64,000 nt of DNA from Mariniflexile sp. AS56 (GCF_030552475.1 NZ_JAUPED010000011.1:62001-126000), one strand, 5' to 3'; counted from the stretch's first letter, positions 16,221 to 25,817 are shown. Notes: a model not told the origin generated them from the letters alone. A program made the numbers and translations.

Positions 16221-18827
16221 TTAAATAGTTTCGGTAACCATATCGCCTTGGTTTCTAAAAACCAATTGGTCGTCGAAAGCATCTAAAAGTATAATGCTGT
16301 CTGTGGTGACTTTACCTGCTAAAATCTCTTTACTTAGGGCGTTTAAAACCTCTTTCTGAATCACGCGTTTTACTGGGCGAGCGCCATATTCGGGGTTGTA
16401 TCCTTTCTCAGCTAAATAATTAATAGCTTCTTGAGTGGTATCAAAAGTGATGCCTTGTTGTCCAATCATTTTTGTAATGCCTTTTAGCTGTAGTTTTACA
16501 ATGGCTGTTATATTCTCTTTATTTAAAGGGGTGAACATGACAGTGTCGTCAATTCTGTTTAAAAACTCTGGGCGTACGCTTTGTTTCAATAAAGCTAAAA
16601 CATCCACTTTGGCAGCTTCGATAGCAGAATTAATGTCTTTTGTGGCTTCAAAGCGCTCCTGTATAATCTGGCTTCCTATGTTGGAGGTCATGATAATAAT
16701 GGTGTTTTTAAAATCGGCTACACGTCCTTTGTTGTCCGTTAAATGCCCTTCATCTAGCACTTGTAATAAAATATTGAAAGTGTCTGGATGTGCTTTTTCA
16801 ATTTCATCTAGCAAAACTACAGAGTAGGGTTTACGTCTTACGGCTTCTGTTAATTGGCCGCCTTCATCATAACCAACATATCCTGGAGGTGCGCCAACCA
16901 ATCGGCTTACCGCATGGCGTTCTTGGTATTCGCTCATGTCTATACGTGTCATCGAATTTTCATCATCAAACAGGTATTCCGCTAAAGCTTTCGCTAACTC
17001 GGTTTTACCAACGCCTGTGGTTCCTAAAAACAAAAAGCTGCCAATGGGTTTTTTGGGGTTTTGTAACCCGGCACGACTTCTGCGTACCGCATCACTTACC
17101 GCTTCAATAGCCTCTTCTTGTCCTACCACGCGTTTGTGCAGCTGGTTTTCTAGCTTCAATAATTTTTCGCGTTCGCTTTGTAGCATTTTGGTAACGGGAA
17201 TTCCGGTCCATTTTGCGACCACTTCAGCGATATCATCATAAGTAACCTCCTCTTTTATCAAAGAGTGCTCAGATTGGGCCTGTAATTGCTTCTGGAAGGT
17301 TTCTAGTTCTGCTTGCGCTTCCTTTATTTTTCCATAGCGTAATTCGGCTACTTTACCGTAATCGCCATCGCGTTCGGCACGTTCGGCTTCTAGTTTGTAG
17401 TTTTCAATGGCTTGTTTAGTGTTTTGGATGTTGTCTACAACCTCTTTTTCACTCTTCCACTTGGCATTTATTTCGTTACGTTGTTCTTTAATGTTTGCTA
17501 AATCGGCGCGCAGTACTTTAAGTTTGCTTTCGTCTTTTTCGCGTTTTATGGCTTCAATTTCAATTTCCAACTGCATGATCTTTCTGTCTAAAACGTCCAG
17601 TTCTTCGGGCTTCGAATTAATTTCCATGCGTAATTTGGCAGCGGCTTCGTCCATGAGGTCAATCGCTTTATCTGGCAAAAACCTGTTGGTAATGTAGCGT
17701 TGTGATAGTTCTACGGCGCCAATAATCGCTTCGTCTTTTATGCGAACTTTGTGGTGAGTTTCATACTTTTCTTTAATACCTCGAAGTATCGAAATAGCAC
17801 TTTCTGTATCTGGCTCCTCAACCATTACTTTTTGGAAACGACGTTCTAGAGCTTTGTCTTTCTCAAAGTATTTTTGATACTCATCTAAAGTTGTGGCTCC
17901 AATAGCTCGCAATTCACCACGCGCTAAAGCGGGTTTTAGAATATTGGCAGCATCCATAGCTCCTTGTCCGCCACCAGCACCTACAAGTGTGTGTATTTCA
18001 TCAATAAACAATACAATATCACCTTCGCTGCTTGTGACTTCTTTTATAACGGCTTTCAAACGTTCCTCAAATTCGCCTTTGTATTTCGCGCCTGCAATTA
18101 GTGAGCCCATATCTAAAGCGAAAATTTGTTTGTCTTTTAGATTTTCAGGGATATCGCCATCTATAATTCTATGTGCCAAACCTTCGGCAATGGCTGTTTT
18201 ACCTGTTCCAGGTTCTCCAATTAAAATGGGGTTGTTTTTTGTTCTTCGCGATAATATTTGAAGAATTCTTCTAATTTCTTCATCACGCCCAATTACAGGA
18301 TCTAGTTTACCATCTTTAGCAAGTTGATTTAAATTTTTCGCATATTTATTAAGCGAATTATAGGTGTCTTCTTGACTTTGTGAGGTTACATTCTCTCCTT
18401 TGCGCAATTCATTAATGCTTGCCGTTAGTGTTTTTTCGGTAACACCTTGGTCTTTTAGCATCTGTGCTATTTTGCTATTCGATTTAAAAACGGCAATGAT
18501 TAAATGTTCTACAGACACATAATCATCCTTCATTTTTTTTGCAATAATAGCGGCTTCATTTAGTGTTTTGCTTGCTTCACGCGATAGCATGAGTTCGCTA
18601 CCAGAAACTTTTGGGAAGCTTTCCAATTGTTTATCTAAGGCTTGTTCTAGAATGTTGATGTTTACATTCAATTTTTTTAAAATGAAAGGAAGTACGTTTT
18701 CGTCTACTTCAAAAATGCCTTTAAAAAAATGCTCGTTTTCAATTTGCTGATGCCCAAAACCTTGCGCCAACTGCTGTGCTTGCTGTATGGCTTCCTGCGA
18801 TTTTATGGTATAATTATTTAAATTCAT
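16221..18827 (-). CDS. clpB: ATP-dependent chaperone ClpB
   Basis: Full-length 868-residue ClpB disaggregase. It has the N-terminal Clp repeat domain (1-150), the first ATPase with GEPGTGKT near residue 205 and GAGGGQGAMDAANILKPAL, the long coiled-coil middle domain (about 410-530) with many ERAERDGDYGKVAELRYGK-type heptads, then the second ATPase with LGTTGVGKTELAKALAE near 603. The C-terminal part contains YGARPVKRVIQ. With DnaK it rescues aggregated proteins after heat stress. It is monocistronic, with a promoter seen upstream. Confidence 0.97.
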   Translation of the reverse strand: MNLNNYTIKSQEAIQQAQQLAQGFGHQQIENEHFFKGIFEVDENVLPFILKKLNVNINILEQALDKQLESFPKVSGSELMLSREASKTLNEAAIIAKKMKDDYVSVEHLIIAVFKSNSKIAQMLKDQGVTEKTLTASINELRKGENVTSQSQEDTYNSLNKYAKNLNQLAKDGKLDPVIGRDEEIRRILQILSRRTKNNPILIGEPGTGKTAIAEGLAHRIIDGDIPENLKDKQIFALDMGSLIAGAKYKGEFEERLKAVIKEVTSSEGDIVLFIDEIHTLVGAGGGQGAMDAANILKPALARGELRAIGATTLDEYQKYFEKDKALERRFQKVMVEEPDTESAISILRGIKEKYETHHKVRIKDEAIIGAVELSQRYITNRFLPDKAIDLMDEAAAKLRMEINSKPEELDVLDRKIMQLEIEIEAIKREKDESKLKVLRADLANIKEQRNEINAKWKSEKEVVDNIQNTKQAIENYKLEAERAERDGDYGKVAELRYGKIKEAQAELETFQKQLQAQSEHSLIKEEVTYDDIAEVVAKWTGIPVTKMLQSEREKLLKLENQLHKRVVGQEEAIEAVSDAVRRSRAGLQNPKKPIGSFLFLGTTGVGKTELAKALAEYLFDDENSMTRIDMSEYQERHAVSRLVGAPPGYVGYDEGGQLTEAVRRKPYSVVLLDEIEKAHPDTFNILLQVLDEGHLTDNKGRVADFKNTIIIMTSNIGSQIIQERFEATKDINSAIEAAKVDVLALLKQSVRPEFLNRIDDTVMFTPLNKENITAIVKLQLKGITKMIGQQGITFDTTQEAINYLAEKGYNPEYGARPVKRVIQKEVLNALSKEILAGKVTTDSIILLDAFDDQLVFRNQGDMVTETI

Positions 18828-18891
18828 ATGGTTTTGTTTTTATCATTCCTTTCATCAAGGAAATCTAATTCATGTTTCTTTTTCTTTTCAA

Positions 18892-18930
18892 TGTAAAGCA
18901 AAAATATTTTTAATTATTTTACTTTTACAA
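18892..18930 (-). promoter_or_regulatory. Bacteroidota-type promoter of clpB
   Basis: On the minus strand TATTTTTG (18899-18906) fits the -7 box TAnnTTTG and TTG (18928-18930) fits the -33 element, with 21 bases between them. Transcription would start near 18892, giving a leader of about 65 bases. A small hairpin in that leader (ATTCCTT/AAGGAAA, about 18845-18865) could affect translation; that is speculative. Confidence 0.5.
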
Positions 18931-19099
18931 CTTGAATAAGTCAATAATCTTACCAGTACGATTTTAAAGACAAAATGTCGGTTAAGTGCTGGTTTTTAGT
19001 GACTTTTAGTCAGTTTGTAAGATTTTGAAATGTTTCCGACTTACATAATATAATTAATGATCATAAAAAGTTCGCTTTCGCGGAATAAAAAATAGTTAC

Positions 19100-19489
19100 A
19101 TGGGTATATTTAATAAATTATTTAGTGGTTCAACAGAAGAAAAAGATAAAAAGGCATTGCCTTGGATTCCGTTAACCGAATTAGCACAATTAACAGACAT
19201 TAAAACCAAATCGGCCACCAAAACACAGGTTATATTTAAGCATTCTACCCGTTGTGGTATTAGTAGAATGGTTATAAAGCAGTTTGAAAGTGCTTATAAT
19301 GTAACAGAAAACGATGTGGATTTGTATTATTTAGATTTGCTTAACCACCGCGACATTTCTGGCGAAATAGCTGCTACCTTCCAAGTTATGCATGAATCGC
19401 CGCAACTACTTATTATTAAAAATGGGGTTGTTGTGAAGTTTGATAGCCATGGAGCTATAAACAGCATCGATTTAAGCGAATTTATTTAA
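19100..19489 (+). CDS. ytxJ: YtxJ-type bacillithiol-linked thioredoxin-like protein
   Basis: A 129-residue thioredoxin-fold protein of the YtxJ/DUF2847 family, a monothiol bacilliredoxin. The active site reads KHSTRCGISRMV (Bacillus YtxJ has STTCPIS), and the HESPQLLIIKNGVVV strand with its cis-proline is conserved. A short N-terminal extension (1-30) precedes the domain. It probably removes bacillithiol from oxidised proteins. It is followed 16 bases later by a glutamylcyclotransferase-like gene. Confidence 0.88.
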   Translation: MGIFNKLFSGSTEEKDKKALPWIPLTELAQLTDIKTKSATKTQVIFKHSTRCGISRMVIKQFESAYNVTENDVDLYYLDLLNHRDISGEIAATFQVMHESPQLLIIKNGVVVKFDSHGAINSIDLSEFI

Positions 19490-19505
19490 TCCTGTTTTTT
19501 TATAA

Positions 19506-19904
19506 ATGACATCTGATTTTCTATTCGTATACGGCACGCTCTTAAAAGATTTTGAGAGTTATATGTCTAAGTTTTTAGAAAGAAACTCCGAGTTCGTGGG
19601 TGTTGGTAGCTTTCAAGGGAATCTCTTTGAAATTTCCTGGTATCCGGGCGCTATTTTAAGCGATAACCCAAACCATAGAGTTCATGGGCATGTGTTTAAA
19701 ATTCTAAATGCTGAAAAAACCTTTAAAGTTTTGGATGATTATGAAGGCATTGGTGATACGGGCGAACATGCAAACGAGTATACACGCACCTTAATTGAGG
19801 CCAAACTAGACACGCAAGAGCCTGTAAAAACCTGGGTGTATACCTATAATAATTCCACTGAGAATTTAAAACAAATTGGCTCTGGGAATTACCTAGATAA
19901 GTAA
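19506..19904 (+). CDS. Gamma-glutamylcyclotransferase-like (GGCT/AIG2) protein
   Basis: A 132-residue GGCT-fold protein. FLFVYGTLLKDF is the classic nucleating strand and glycine loop. YPGAILSDNPNHRVHGHVFKI and the acidic DDYEGIGD (the place of the catalytic acid) follow, then YTRTLIEA and WVYTYN near the C-terminus. It may cyclise gamma-glutamyl amines to 5-oxoproline, but the substrate is uncertain. It shares a short operon with the YtxJ-like gene and is followed by a strong terminator. Confidence 0.85.
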   Translation: MTSDFLFVYGTLLKDFESYMSKFLERNSEFVGVGSFQGNLFEISWYPGAILSDNPNHRVHGHVFKILNAEKTFKVLDDYEGIGDTGEHANEYTRTLIEAKLDTQEPVKTWVYTYNNSTENLKQIGSGNYLDK

Positions 19905-19945
19905 AGATATATAGTTATAGGGCGTTTAGATGCGCCTAGAATATT

Positions 19946-20000
19946 AAAAATATAGGCTGGTAAAAAGTGGTTCATCATCTTTTTACCAGCCTATATTTTT
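19946..20000 (+). terminator. Strong intrinsic terminator after the GGCT gene
   Basis: Perfect 22-bp arms at 19946-19967 and 19979-20000, core ATAGGCTGGTAAAAAG, with an 11-base loop. The right arm ends in a T-run. This is the strongest hairpin seen in the window and could work in both directions. Confidence 0.85.
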
Positions 20001-20058
20001 TGATTTAATTGTAATTATTATTACCTTTAGGAAGGGTATTCTTTTAATAATTACTATA

Positions 20059-20472
20059 ATGAAAAGTAAAATCATTGTTGAGGTAATTGTGAACGCAGCG
20101 TTGCATAAGGTTTGGGATTTTTGGACAATTCCGAAGCATATTGTAAAATGGAATTTTGCTTCAAATGATTGGTGTTGCCCTAAGGCCGCGAACGATTTAC
20201 GAGTGGGCGGTCAATTTTCCATAAGAATGTCTTCTAAAGATGGTATCATAAATTTTGATTTTGAAGGGGTTTACAAGGAGGTTATCACCCATAAGAAAAT
20301 AGCCTACACTATGGCCGATGGGCGACAGGTTATGGTTATTTTTGAAGAAAACGGTCATGAAACCAAGTTAACTGAGGTGTTCGACCCTGAAAACCTAAAC
20401 TCGGTGGAGATGCAGCAAAACGGATGGCTAGCTATTTTGAATAATTTCAAAGCCTACGTGGAAAGTAAATAA
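20059..20472 (+). CDS. SRPBCC (AHSA1-like) domain protein
   Basis: A 137-residue START/Bet v1-like protein of the activator-of-Hsp90 homology group. VEVIVNAALHKVWDFWTIPKHIVKWN opens the fold, then DWCCPKAANDLRVGGQFSIRMSS, the FEGVYKEVITHKKIAYTM sheet and KLTEVFDPENL. The C-terminal helix (GWLAILNNFKAYVES) is typical. It binds small hydrophobic ligands in some relatives; no specific function is assigned. Confidence 0.88.
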   Translation: MKSKIIVEVIVNAALHKVWDFWTIPKHIVKWNFASNDWCCPKAANDLRVGGQFSIRMSSKDGIINFDFEGVYKEVITHKKIAYTMADGRQVMVIFEENGHETKLTEVFDPENLNSVEMQQNGWLAILNNFKAYVESK

Positions 20473-20572
20473 AAACATGTCGTGTCCTTCAATCTTCAAA
20501 CGGGGGCATTGTGAACCAAAAACCTCATATTCCTTATAATTTTGTTTCTTTGCAGCGTTTTGTAAACCAACT

Positions 20573-22258
20573 ATGCAGCATTTTAATACCTCACTATATC
20601 ATCCTTTAACGAACGATTCGGGAATAGAATTACCCAAAAAATTCACTTTTCCCTTTTATTACCAGCCACACGCTTTAAGTTTGTTGGCAGCAAAACAATT
20701 GCAACAGTATTTAGAGACTCAAACGGATTTTATGCATAATTTTGGTTTGAATCCCAACCAAAACGGACTCATAATAGGTAAAATGTTTGGCGTTATGGTG
20801 GTAAAAACTACCAAAGGTGAATTGGGGTATCTAGCAGCATTCTCTGGTAAATTGGCAGATAGCAACCATCTTAAAGGTTTTGTGCCCACTGTTTATAATA
20901 CTTTAAACGAAGCTGGTTTTTATAAAAAAGGCGAAGCACAATTAAACGCCATCAATGCAGAGATTGAACGTTTAGGGCAGGCTTCCGCGTATATAACGGC
21001 ACAGGCACATGTTTTAGAAAGTAAAAACGCTTTCGCGGAAACACTAAAAGCTCTTAAAACCGAAATTAAAACTGCTAAGCAACACAGAAACCAACAACGT
21101 GAAGCTGCAAAGGAAACTATGACGGCCGAAGCTTACGTTGTGTTTGTTGAAACTTTAAGTCAACAGAGTATTGGTTACCAAATACGTTTAAAGCATCTTA
21201 AAATAGAAGGGGAGCAGCGCATACAAGAAGCGGAAATACATTTAAATAGTTTTACACAACCCATTCAAGACTCAAAAACGAAGCGTGCAACCTTATCGGC
21301 GTCTTTACAAAAACGCATTCACGAGCAGTACCAGTTTTTAAACGCAGCAGGCAATACCAAAGATTTACTAGATATTTTCAAAGAAACCACTTCGCCTATA
21401 CCACCTGCGGGTTCGGGGGAATGTGCTGCGCCTAAATTGTTTCAATATGCGTATGAAAATAAGTTGCAACCCATCGCGATGGCCGAATTTTGGTGGGGAG
21501 CTTCTCCAAAGTCTGAAGTTCGGAAACACCAACAGTTTTACCCATCTTGCCGTAGCAAGTGCGAACCTATTTTAGGGCACATGATGCAAGGTTTGGAAAT
21601 AGACCCAAACCCTATTGAAGACCAAATTGTGTTGAACCAAACCTTGGATATTGTTTATGAAGATGAGCATCTCTTATTGGTAAATAAGCCTCATGAGTTT
21701 TTATCGGTTCCCGGAAAAAACATCAACGAGTCGGTGTTAAGCAGAATGCAGCAGTATTTACCAAATGCCACAGGGCCTTTGTTGGTACACCGTTTAGATA
21801 TGTCTACCTCGGGTTTGTTGTTGGTAGCCAAAAGCAAACGCGTGTATAAGCAGTTGCAAAAACAGTTTATAGACCGCAGCGTAAAAAAACGCTATGTGGC
21901 TGTGTTAGATGGATTATTACCCAGCACCAAGGGGACTATAAATTTGCCGTTACGTGTCGATTTAGATAACCGCCCACAACAATTGGTATGCTACACGCAT
22001 GGCAAACCGGGTACCACGAACTACGAAGTAATCGCTACCGAAAACGGTAAAACCCGTGTCTATTTTTACCCCATTACGGGGCGCACCCACCAATTACGTG
22101 TACACGCTGCCCACAGCGAAGGCTTGCAAACACCTATTGTTGGCGACGATCTCTACGGCACCAAAGCCAACCGTCTCCACTTACACGCCGAACAAATTAT
22201 TTTTACGCATCCTATTATTAACGAAGTACTTACGGTGAGTTGTAAGGTGCCTTTTTAG
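20573..22258 (+). CDS. RluA-family pseudouridine synthase with long N-terminal extension
   Basis: A 561-residue protein. The C-terminal 220 residues are an RluA-type catalytic domain: VNKPHEFLSVPG, then HRLDMSTSGLLLVAK with catalytic Asp409, KKRYVAVLDG, and RTHQLRVHAAH. The first 350 residues are an extension with a coiled coil (about 140-240, rich in K, E and Q) and a cysteine-containing block GSGECAAPKLFQYA near 280-290 with CRSKCEP near 324. Long forms of this kind occur in several bacterial groups. The RNA target cannot be told from sequence. Confidence 0.88.
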   Translation: MQHFNTSLYHPLTNDSGIELPKKFTFPFYYQPHALSLLAAKQLQQYLETQTDFMHNFGLNPNQNGLIIGKMFGVMVVKTTKGELGYLAAFSGKLADSNHLKGFVPTVYNTLNEAGFYKKGEAQLNAINAEIERLGQASAYITAQAHVLESKNAFAETLKALKTEIKTAKQHRNQQREAAKETMTAEAYVVFVETLSQQSIGYQIRLKHLKIEGEQRIQEAEIHLNSFTQPIQDSKTKRATLSASLQKRIHEQYQFLNAAGNTKDLLDIFKETTSPIPPAGSGECAAPKLFQYAYENKLQPIAMAEFWWGASPKSEVRKHQQFYPSCRSKCEPILGHMMQGLEIDPNPIEDQIVLNQTLDIVYEDEHLLLVNKPHEFLSVPGKNINESVLSRMQQYLPNATGPLLVHRLDMSTSGLLLVAKSKRVYKQLQKQFIDRSVKKRYVAVLDGLLPSTKGTINLPLRVDLDNRPQQLVCYTHGKPGTTNYEVIATENGKTRVYFYPITGRTHQLRVHAAHSEGLQTPIVGDDLYGTKANRLHLHAEQIIFTHPIINEVLTVSCKVPF

Positions 22259-22317
22259 GATGTTGGGTTGTGTTATTATTTTTTTTAGTAGGAAAACCCT
22301 AAATTTGTTTGAGTTGA

Positions 22318-22767
22318 ATGTTTAGAAAATTTATATCAAAATATAATATGGCAAATTTTTTAAAGTGTTTAAGTATTATTCCAATATTGTTTCTATTTAC
22401 AAGTTCTTGTTGTTTTGGGCAAAATCCTGATTTTAAAAATTTGGATATTCAGGTTTTAAAAGTAGTAGATAGATATGCTGTTCAAAGATCTAGTACTTTT
22501 CGGGCTGTGCAAGGTTCAATTAAAATGATACAATTAGTTATTAAAAACACTGGGAAAACGCCCATTTATTTAAATTACGAAAATGTTTATGCACTTGACA
22601 GGTTAAATAATAGGTACCCTGTTTACTTTTCAAAACCATTTTCAGAAAAGAAGAAGAAAATTAAAGGAAATAAGAATATAAAAAAGACTTTGTATTTTGA
22701 TTTTCCTCAGAATCATGAACCCGTTATGATTCTAATTGAAGATAGAAAGTTTCAATTATATTTTTGA
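22318..22767 (+). CDS. Small exported protein, unknown function
   Basis: I do not recognise this 149-residue protein. It has a signal sequence (hydrophobic LSIIPILFLFTSSCCFGQ after a lysine-rich start); cleavage after FGQ, or lipidation at the SCC cysteines, are both possible. The rest is beta-rich (IKMIQLVIKNTGKTPIYLN, then KKTLYFDF), much like small Ig-like DUF4352-type periplasmic proteins. ATG 22348 is an alternative start. It stands alone after the pseudouridine synthase. Confidence 0.6.
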   Translation: MFRKFISKYNMANFLKCLSIIPILFLFTSSCCFGQNPDFKNLDIQVLKVVDRYAVQRSSTFRAVQGSIKMIQLVIKNTGKTPIYLNYENVYALDRLNNRYPVYFSKPFSEKKKKIKGNKNIKKTLYFDFPQNHEPVMILIEDRKFQLYF

Positions 22768-23097
22768 AAAACGAAGGTTCCGAAGGAATTGAAAAATTTA
22801 TAAATTATTTGAGGAGTTGTATGTATCAGTCGCTTTTAATATCCAAACCCTTATTCAGAATTCTAACGATTTTCAGAATGTTATTATCAGCTTTTCTATA
22901 GAGAATCGGATGTGATTTACAGGTGTTCCAATGATCTTATTATCCGCAATAAGTTCAGTCCCACCGATTAGAAGTGGTAAAATCTATAGGTTAGCGTGCA
23001 ACATGTTAACAACTCCTAATAACAAGCCATACAACCACTTCGTTTTTAAAGCGATAAAATGTTAAATTCACTCAATATCTTTTTATAAAATATTAAA
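22768..23097. other. Intergenic region with decayed toxin gene
   Basis: This 330-base gap contains a minus-strand RelE/ParE-like relic (22826-22936) and, at 22995-23040, AGCGTGCAAC and AGCCATACAAC, a degenerate direct repeat of unknown meaning. The promoter of the sulfatase gene should be at the right edge but no clear box was found. Confidence 0.5.
22826..22936 (-). pseudogene. RelE/ParE-type toxin relic, C-terminal fragment
   Basis: A minus-strand frame of 36 codons between a TAA and a TGA contains HPILYRKADNNILKIVRIL followed by NKGLDIKSD. This is the usual end of ParE/RelE toxins (an H-x-I-x-Y-R strand, an I-V-R-I-L strand, then x-x-M-D-I). Upstream, another frame reads ELIADNKIIGTPVN, which resembles the preceding helix and loop, so the gene seems broken by a frameshift or deletion. 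No antitoxin was found beside it. Confidence 0.5.
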
Positions 23098-24534
23098 ATG
23101 AGGAGATCAATACCTATTCTTTGCGTGGCATTAGGCGTTTTATTGTTGGTGGGTTGTAAAACCACAACACCCGATAAAAAACTCAATATTCTATTAATTT
23201 GTGTGGATGATTTACGCCCGGAGTTGAAAAGCTTTGGAGCGAAGCACATCATTTCTCCAAACATCGACCAGTTGGCAAAGCAAGGTGTTTCATTTCAAAA
23301 ACATTTTGTGAATGCACCTAGTTGCGGTCCTTCGCGTTATACCTTATTAACAGGGCAATATGGACCCGCAACTAACGATGCGCTTTTCCAACGGTCTCAA
23401 AACCTAGAAAAAGGAAGTGAAACCGTCGCCCCGAGTATGCCCGAGTGGTTTAGAAAACAGGGGTATAAAACCGTGTCGGTTGGGAAAGTATCGCACCACC
23501 CAGGTGGTAGAGGTGGTCAAGATTGGAACGATAGCACTGTTATTGAAATGCCAAATGCGTGGGATAAACACTTGATGCCTGTTACGGAATGGGAGCACCC
23601 ACGTGGCGCGATGCATGGGTTGGCTCATGGCGACATTCGGAAAAAAGCAGGGGATATGGATGTTTTTCAATCTGCAACTGGCAATGACAATATTTATCCA
23701 GATGGTGCGATTACGGAAGTAGCACTAAACCAATTACGAGCGCTTTCAGCAGATAAAGCGCAACCTTTTTTCCTTGCAGTTGGACTTATTAAACCTCATT
23801 TACCTTTTGGTGCACCTAAACAGTATTTAGATATGTATGATGGTGTTGAATTTCCAGAACCAAAAAACACGCAAAAACCAGAGGGGAGAACGACTTGGCA
23901 TCCATCGGGTGAATTTATGAATTACAACCGTTGGGGTAAAGACCCGAATACAGATAGTGATTTTGCAGATGAGGTACGCCGGCATTATGCCGCTTGTGTG
24001 AGCTATGCAGATGCTCAAGTGGGAAAAGTGCTTGCTGAATTGAAGCGCACGGGCGCCGATAAAAATACCATTGTCATACTTTGGGGCGACCATGGTTGGC
24101 ATTTAGGTGAACATGCTATTTGGGGCAAACACAGTTTGTTTGAGGAATCGTTGCATGCACCGCTGATTATTCAGTATCCGGGTATGAAAAATGCGGATGT
24201 TAATACAAGTGCTATTGTAGAAACTCTGGATATATTTCCAACGCTTTGCGATTTAACGGGTATTGAAACTCCTGATTTTGCGCAAGGCGTATCCTTAAAA
24301 AACGTAATGGAAGATCCAAATGCCGAAGGGCATCCTGCGTTTGCATACTTTAGACACGCTAGTACAATACGAACAAATACCCATAGATTCACACTTCATG
24401 ATGATGGGTTTGTGGAGTTGTATGACCATACACAAACAGGAAATGAAACTGAAAACATAGCAAGTACAAACCCGGCACTAGTACAGGGCTTAAAGGGAGT
24501 TATACAAGCTAAATGGCCACGATACGCTGAATAA
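23098..24534 (+). CDS. Sulfatase, iduronate-2-sulfatase-like lipoprotein
   Basis: A 478-residue type I sulfatase. It has a lipoprotein signal with lipobox LLVGC (Cys20). [12 protein letters not shown] carries the metal aspartates 37 and 38. The formylglycine motif is CGPSR with Cys76, so it needs an anaerobic or FGE-type maturase coded elsewhere. [20 protein letters not shown] is the second metal and sulfate site. DDLRP and the overall pattern fit the iduronate-2-sulfatase-like S1 group. In marine flavobacteria such enzymes desulfate algal polysaccharides. No SusCD pair or glycosidase is nearby, so the substrate is unknown. Confidence 0.92.
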   Translation: MRRSIPILCVALGVLLLVGCKTTTPDKKLNILLICVDDLRPELKSFGAKHIISPNIDQLAKQGVSFQKHFVNAPSCGPSRYTLLTGQYGPATNDALFQRSQNLEKGSETVAPSMPEWFRKQGYKTVSVGKVSHHPGGRGGQDWNDSTVIEMPNAWDKHLMPVTEWEHPRGAMHGLAHGDIRKKAGDMDVFQSATGNDNIYPDGAITEVALNQLRALSADKAQPFFLAVGLIKPHLPFGAPKQYLDMYDGVEFPEPKNTQKPEGRTTWHPSGEFMNYNRWGKDPNTDSDFADEVRRHYAACVSYADAQVGKVLAELKRTGADKNTIVILWGDHGWHLGEHAIWGKHSLFEESLHAPLIIQYPGMKNADVNTSAIVETLDIFPTLCDLTGIETPDFAQGVSLKNVMEDPNAEGHPAFAYFRHASTIRTNTHRFTLHDDGFVELYDHTQTGNETENIASTNPALVQGLKGVIQAKWPRYAE

Positions 24535-24562
24535 TTTCTGATAAATTTCACCTAAAACCCAC

Positions 24563-24595
24563 AAAAAAACCTCTAAAGTAATTTAGAGGTTTTTT
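24563..24595. terminator. Bidirectional terminator between sulfatase and lipoprotein gene
   Basis: AAAACCTCTAAA and TTTAGAGGTTTT arms with a four-base loop lie between two convergent genes. There are A-runs on the left and T-runs on the right, so it can end transcripts from both sides. Confidence 0.8.
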
Positions 24596-24638
24596 GTTTT
24601 GTATACCGAAATTCTAGCTTGTGCTAGAACGGTTTGTT

Positions 24639-25817
24639 CTAATTCAAAACGTAGGAACTTATAATTTTTTTGAGTTGTGCTTTTAAATCTTCACCGGTAT
24701 CGTAAATCATTTGTTCTTCGGTAGGGAAGGGCACACGACGGTTTTTTAAGTAAGGTAAAAGTGTGGTTTCTAAAGCACGGTCGTCACCGCGTACACTTGC
24801 GAAAATATGTTGAAATACATATTCGCTGCTTATAGGAAAAGCATCTACCAACTGTTTGGTGTTTAAATTCACATATTCGACATTACCTGTAACTTGCACC
24901 GATTTAAATTGGGTGTTTTCCTCGTATTGGCAACGAATGGTTATTAGTTTATCAACTTGAATAGTCGCGCCAAGGCTGTCTTTTACTTTATTGCCTTTGC
25001 TGTCTAGTAAATCTTTTTTACCATCAGCAATTTGTTTTTCTTTTATAATTTGACGTTCCTTAATTTGTTCAGGAGAAAGGTTAATCTCTCTTAAATTAAA
25101 GCGCATGTTGTAATCGTATCGCACCTCTTTAACGGCGGTGTTGTGGTAAACGGTCCATAAATTATTAAGACCGTACGTGCTAAAGTTTAATAAATCGTCT
25201 TGCAAACGGGTTGGAATCACTTTTCGGGTATCGTTAACCATATCTACCAGTACAAAATCGATGCCTTGTGTGTGTGCTACATCTAAAAGGCTGCGAACAT
25301 CTTTATAATTAGGGTTGATGTCTTCAATATCCTTAAACATTTGAAATGCTTGTCTGGAATCTAGCTTGTTTTTAGATTTTAAAAGTGCTAATGCGTTGTT
25401 ATAGATTTGTAAAGACGCATCGTTTTTAAATTTGATGATGTCGTTGGAATAATCGACCATATTAAACTGGACCGTTTTACCATTAATAGCCAATGGTAGT
25501 AAAGGTTTTATAAGTTCTTGGCGGTTTTTTAAAACTAGATACATATCGTAAATATGTAAATAATTTTCCGGATTGTTGTCCTTTTTAAGGAAATTGATGT
25601 CGGTTAAATCGCGTTCGTTGGCTTTATTATAAGCTTCTTGAAGCATGGCGATAAAATCGGCTTTCCCTTTTTTGTCTTTGTTAGTACGTAATTTACTAAT
25701 GGCGTTATAAATAGCTTGGTCGTAATTACCAGTACTTAACGATTTTTCAATTTGTTTACTAGTGCTGCAAGATAAGATGCAGGCTATTAGTAATGCAGAA
25801 AGTAATGTTCTTATCAT
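24639..25817 (-). CDS. Lipoprotein with TPR-like N-terminal part, unknown function
   Basis: I chose ATG 25817, which gives a typical lipoprotein signal (MIRTLLSALLIACILSC, lipobox cysteine 17) and 392 residues; the longer frame adds 16 residues without signal features. After the signal come helical repeats (STGNYDQAIYNAISKL, MFKDIEDINPNYKDV) that look like tetratricopeptide units. A beta-rich second half follows (YEENTQFKSVQVTGNVEYVN). The family has no function I know. It is single, convergent with the sulfatase gene. Confidence 0.7.
   Translation of the reverse strand: MIRTLLSALLIACILSCSTSKQIEKSLSTGNYDQAIYNAISKLRTNKDKKGKADFIAMLQEAYNKANERDLTDINFLKKDNNPENYLHIYDMYLVLKNRQELIKPLLPLAINGKTVQFNMVDYSNDIIKFKNDASLQIYNNALALLKSKNKLDSRQAFQMFKDIEDINPNYKDVRSLLDVAHTQGIDFVLVDMVNDTRKVIPTRLQDDLLNFSTYGLNNLWTVYHNTAVKEVRYDYNMRFNLREINLSPEQIKERQIIKEKQIADGKKDLLDSKGNKVKDSLGATIQVDKLITIRCQYEENTQFKSVQVTGNVEYVNLNTKQLVDAFPISSEYVFQHIFASVRGDDRALETTLLPYLKNRRVPFPTEEQMIYDTGEDLKAQLKKIISSYVLN

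Noticed and set aside
16435-18261. Several plus-strand frames opposite clpB
   Set aside because: All are shadows of the intact clpB reading frame.
22981-23045. Possible integron attC-like site
   Set aside because: Core sites and the long inverted arms of attC are missing; only a degenerate direct repeat is present.
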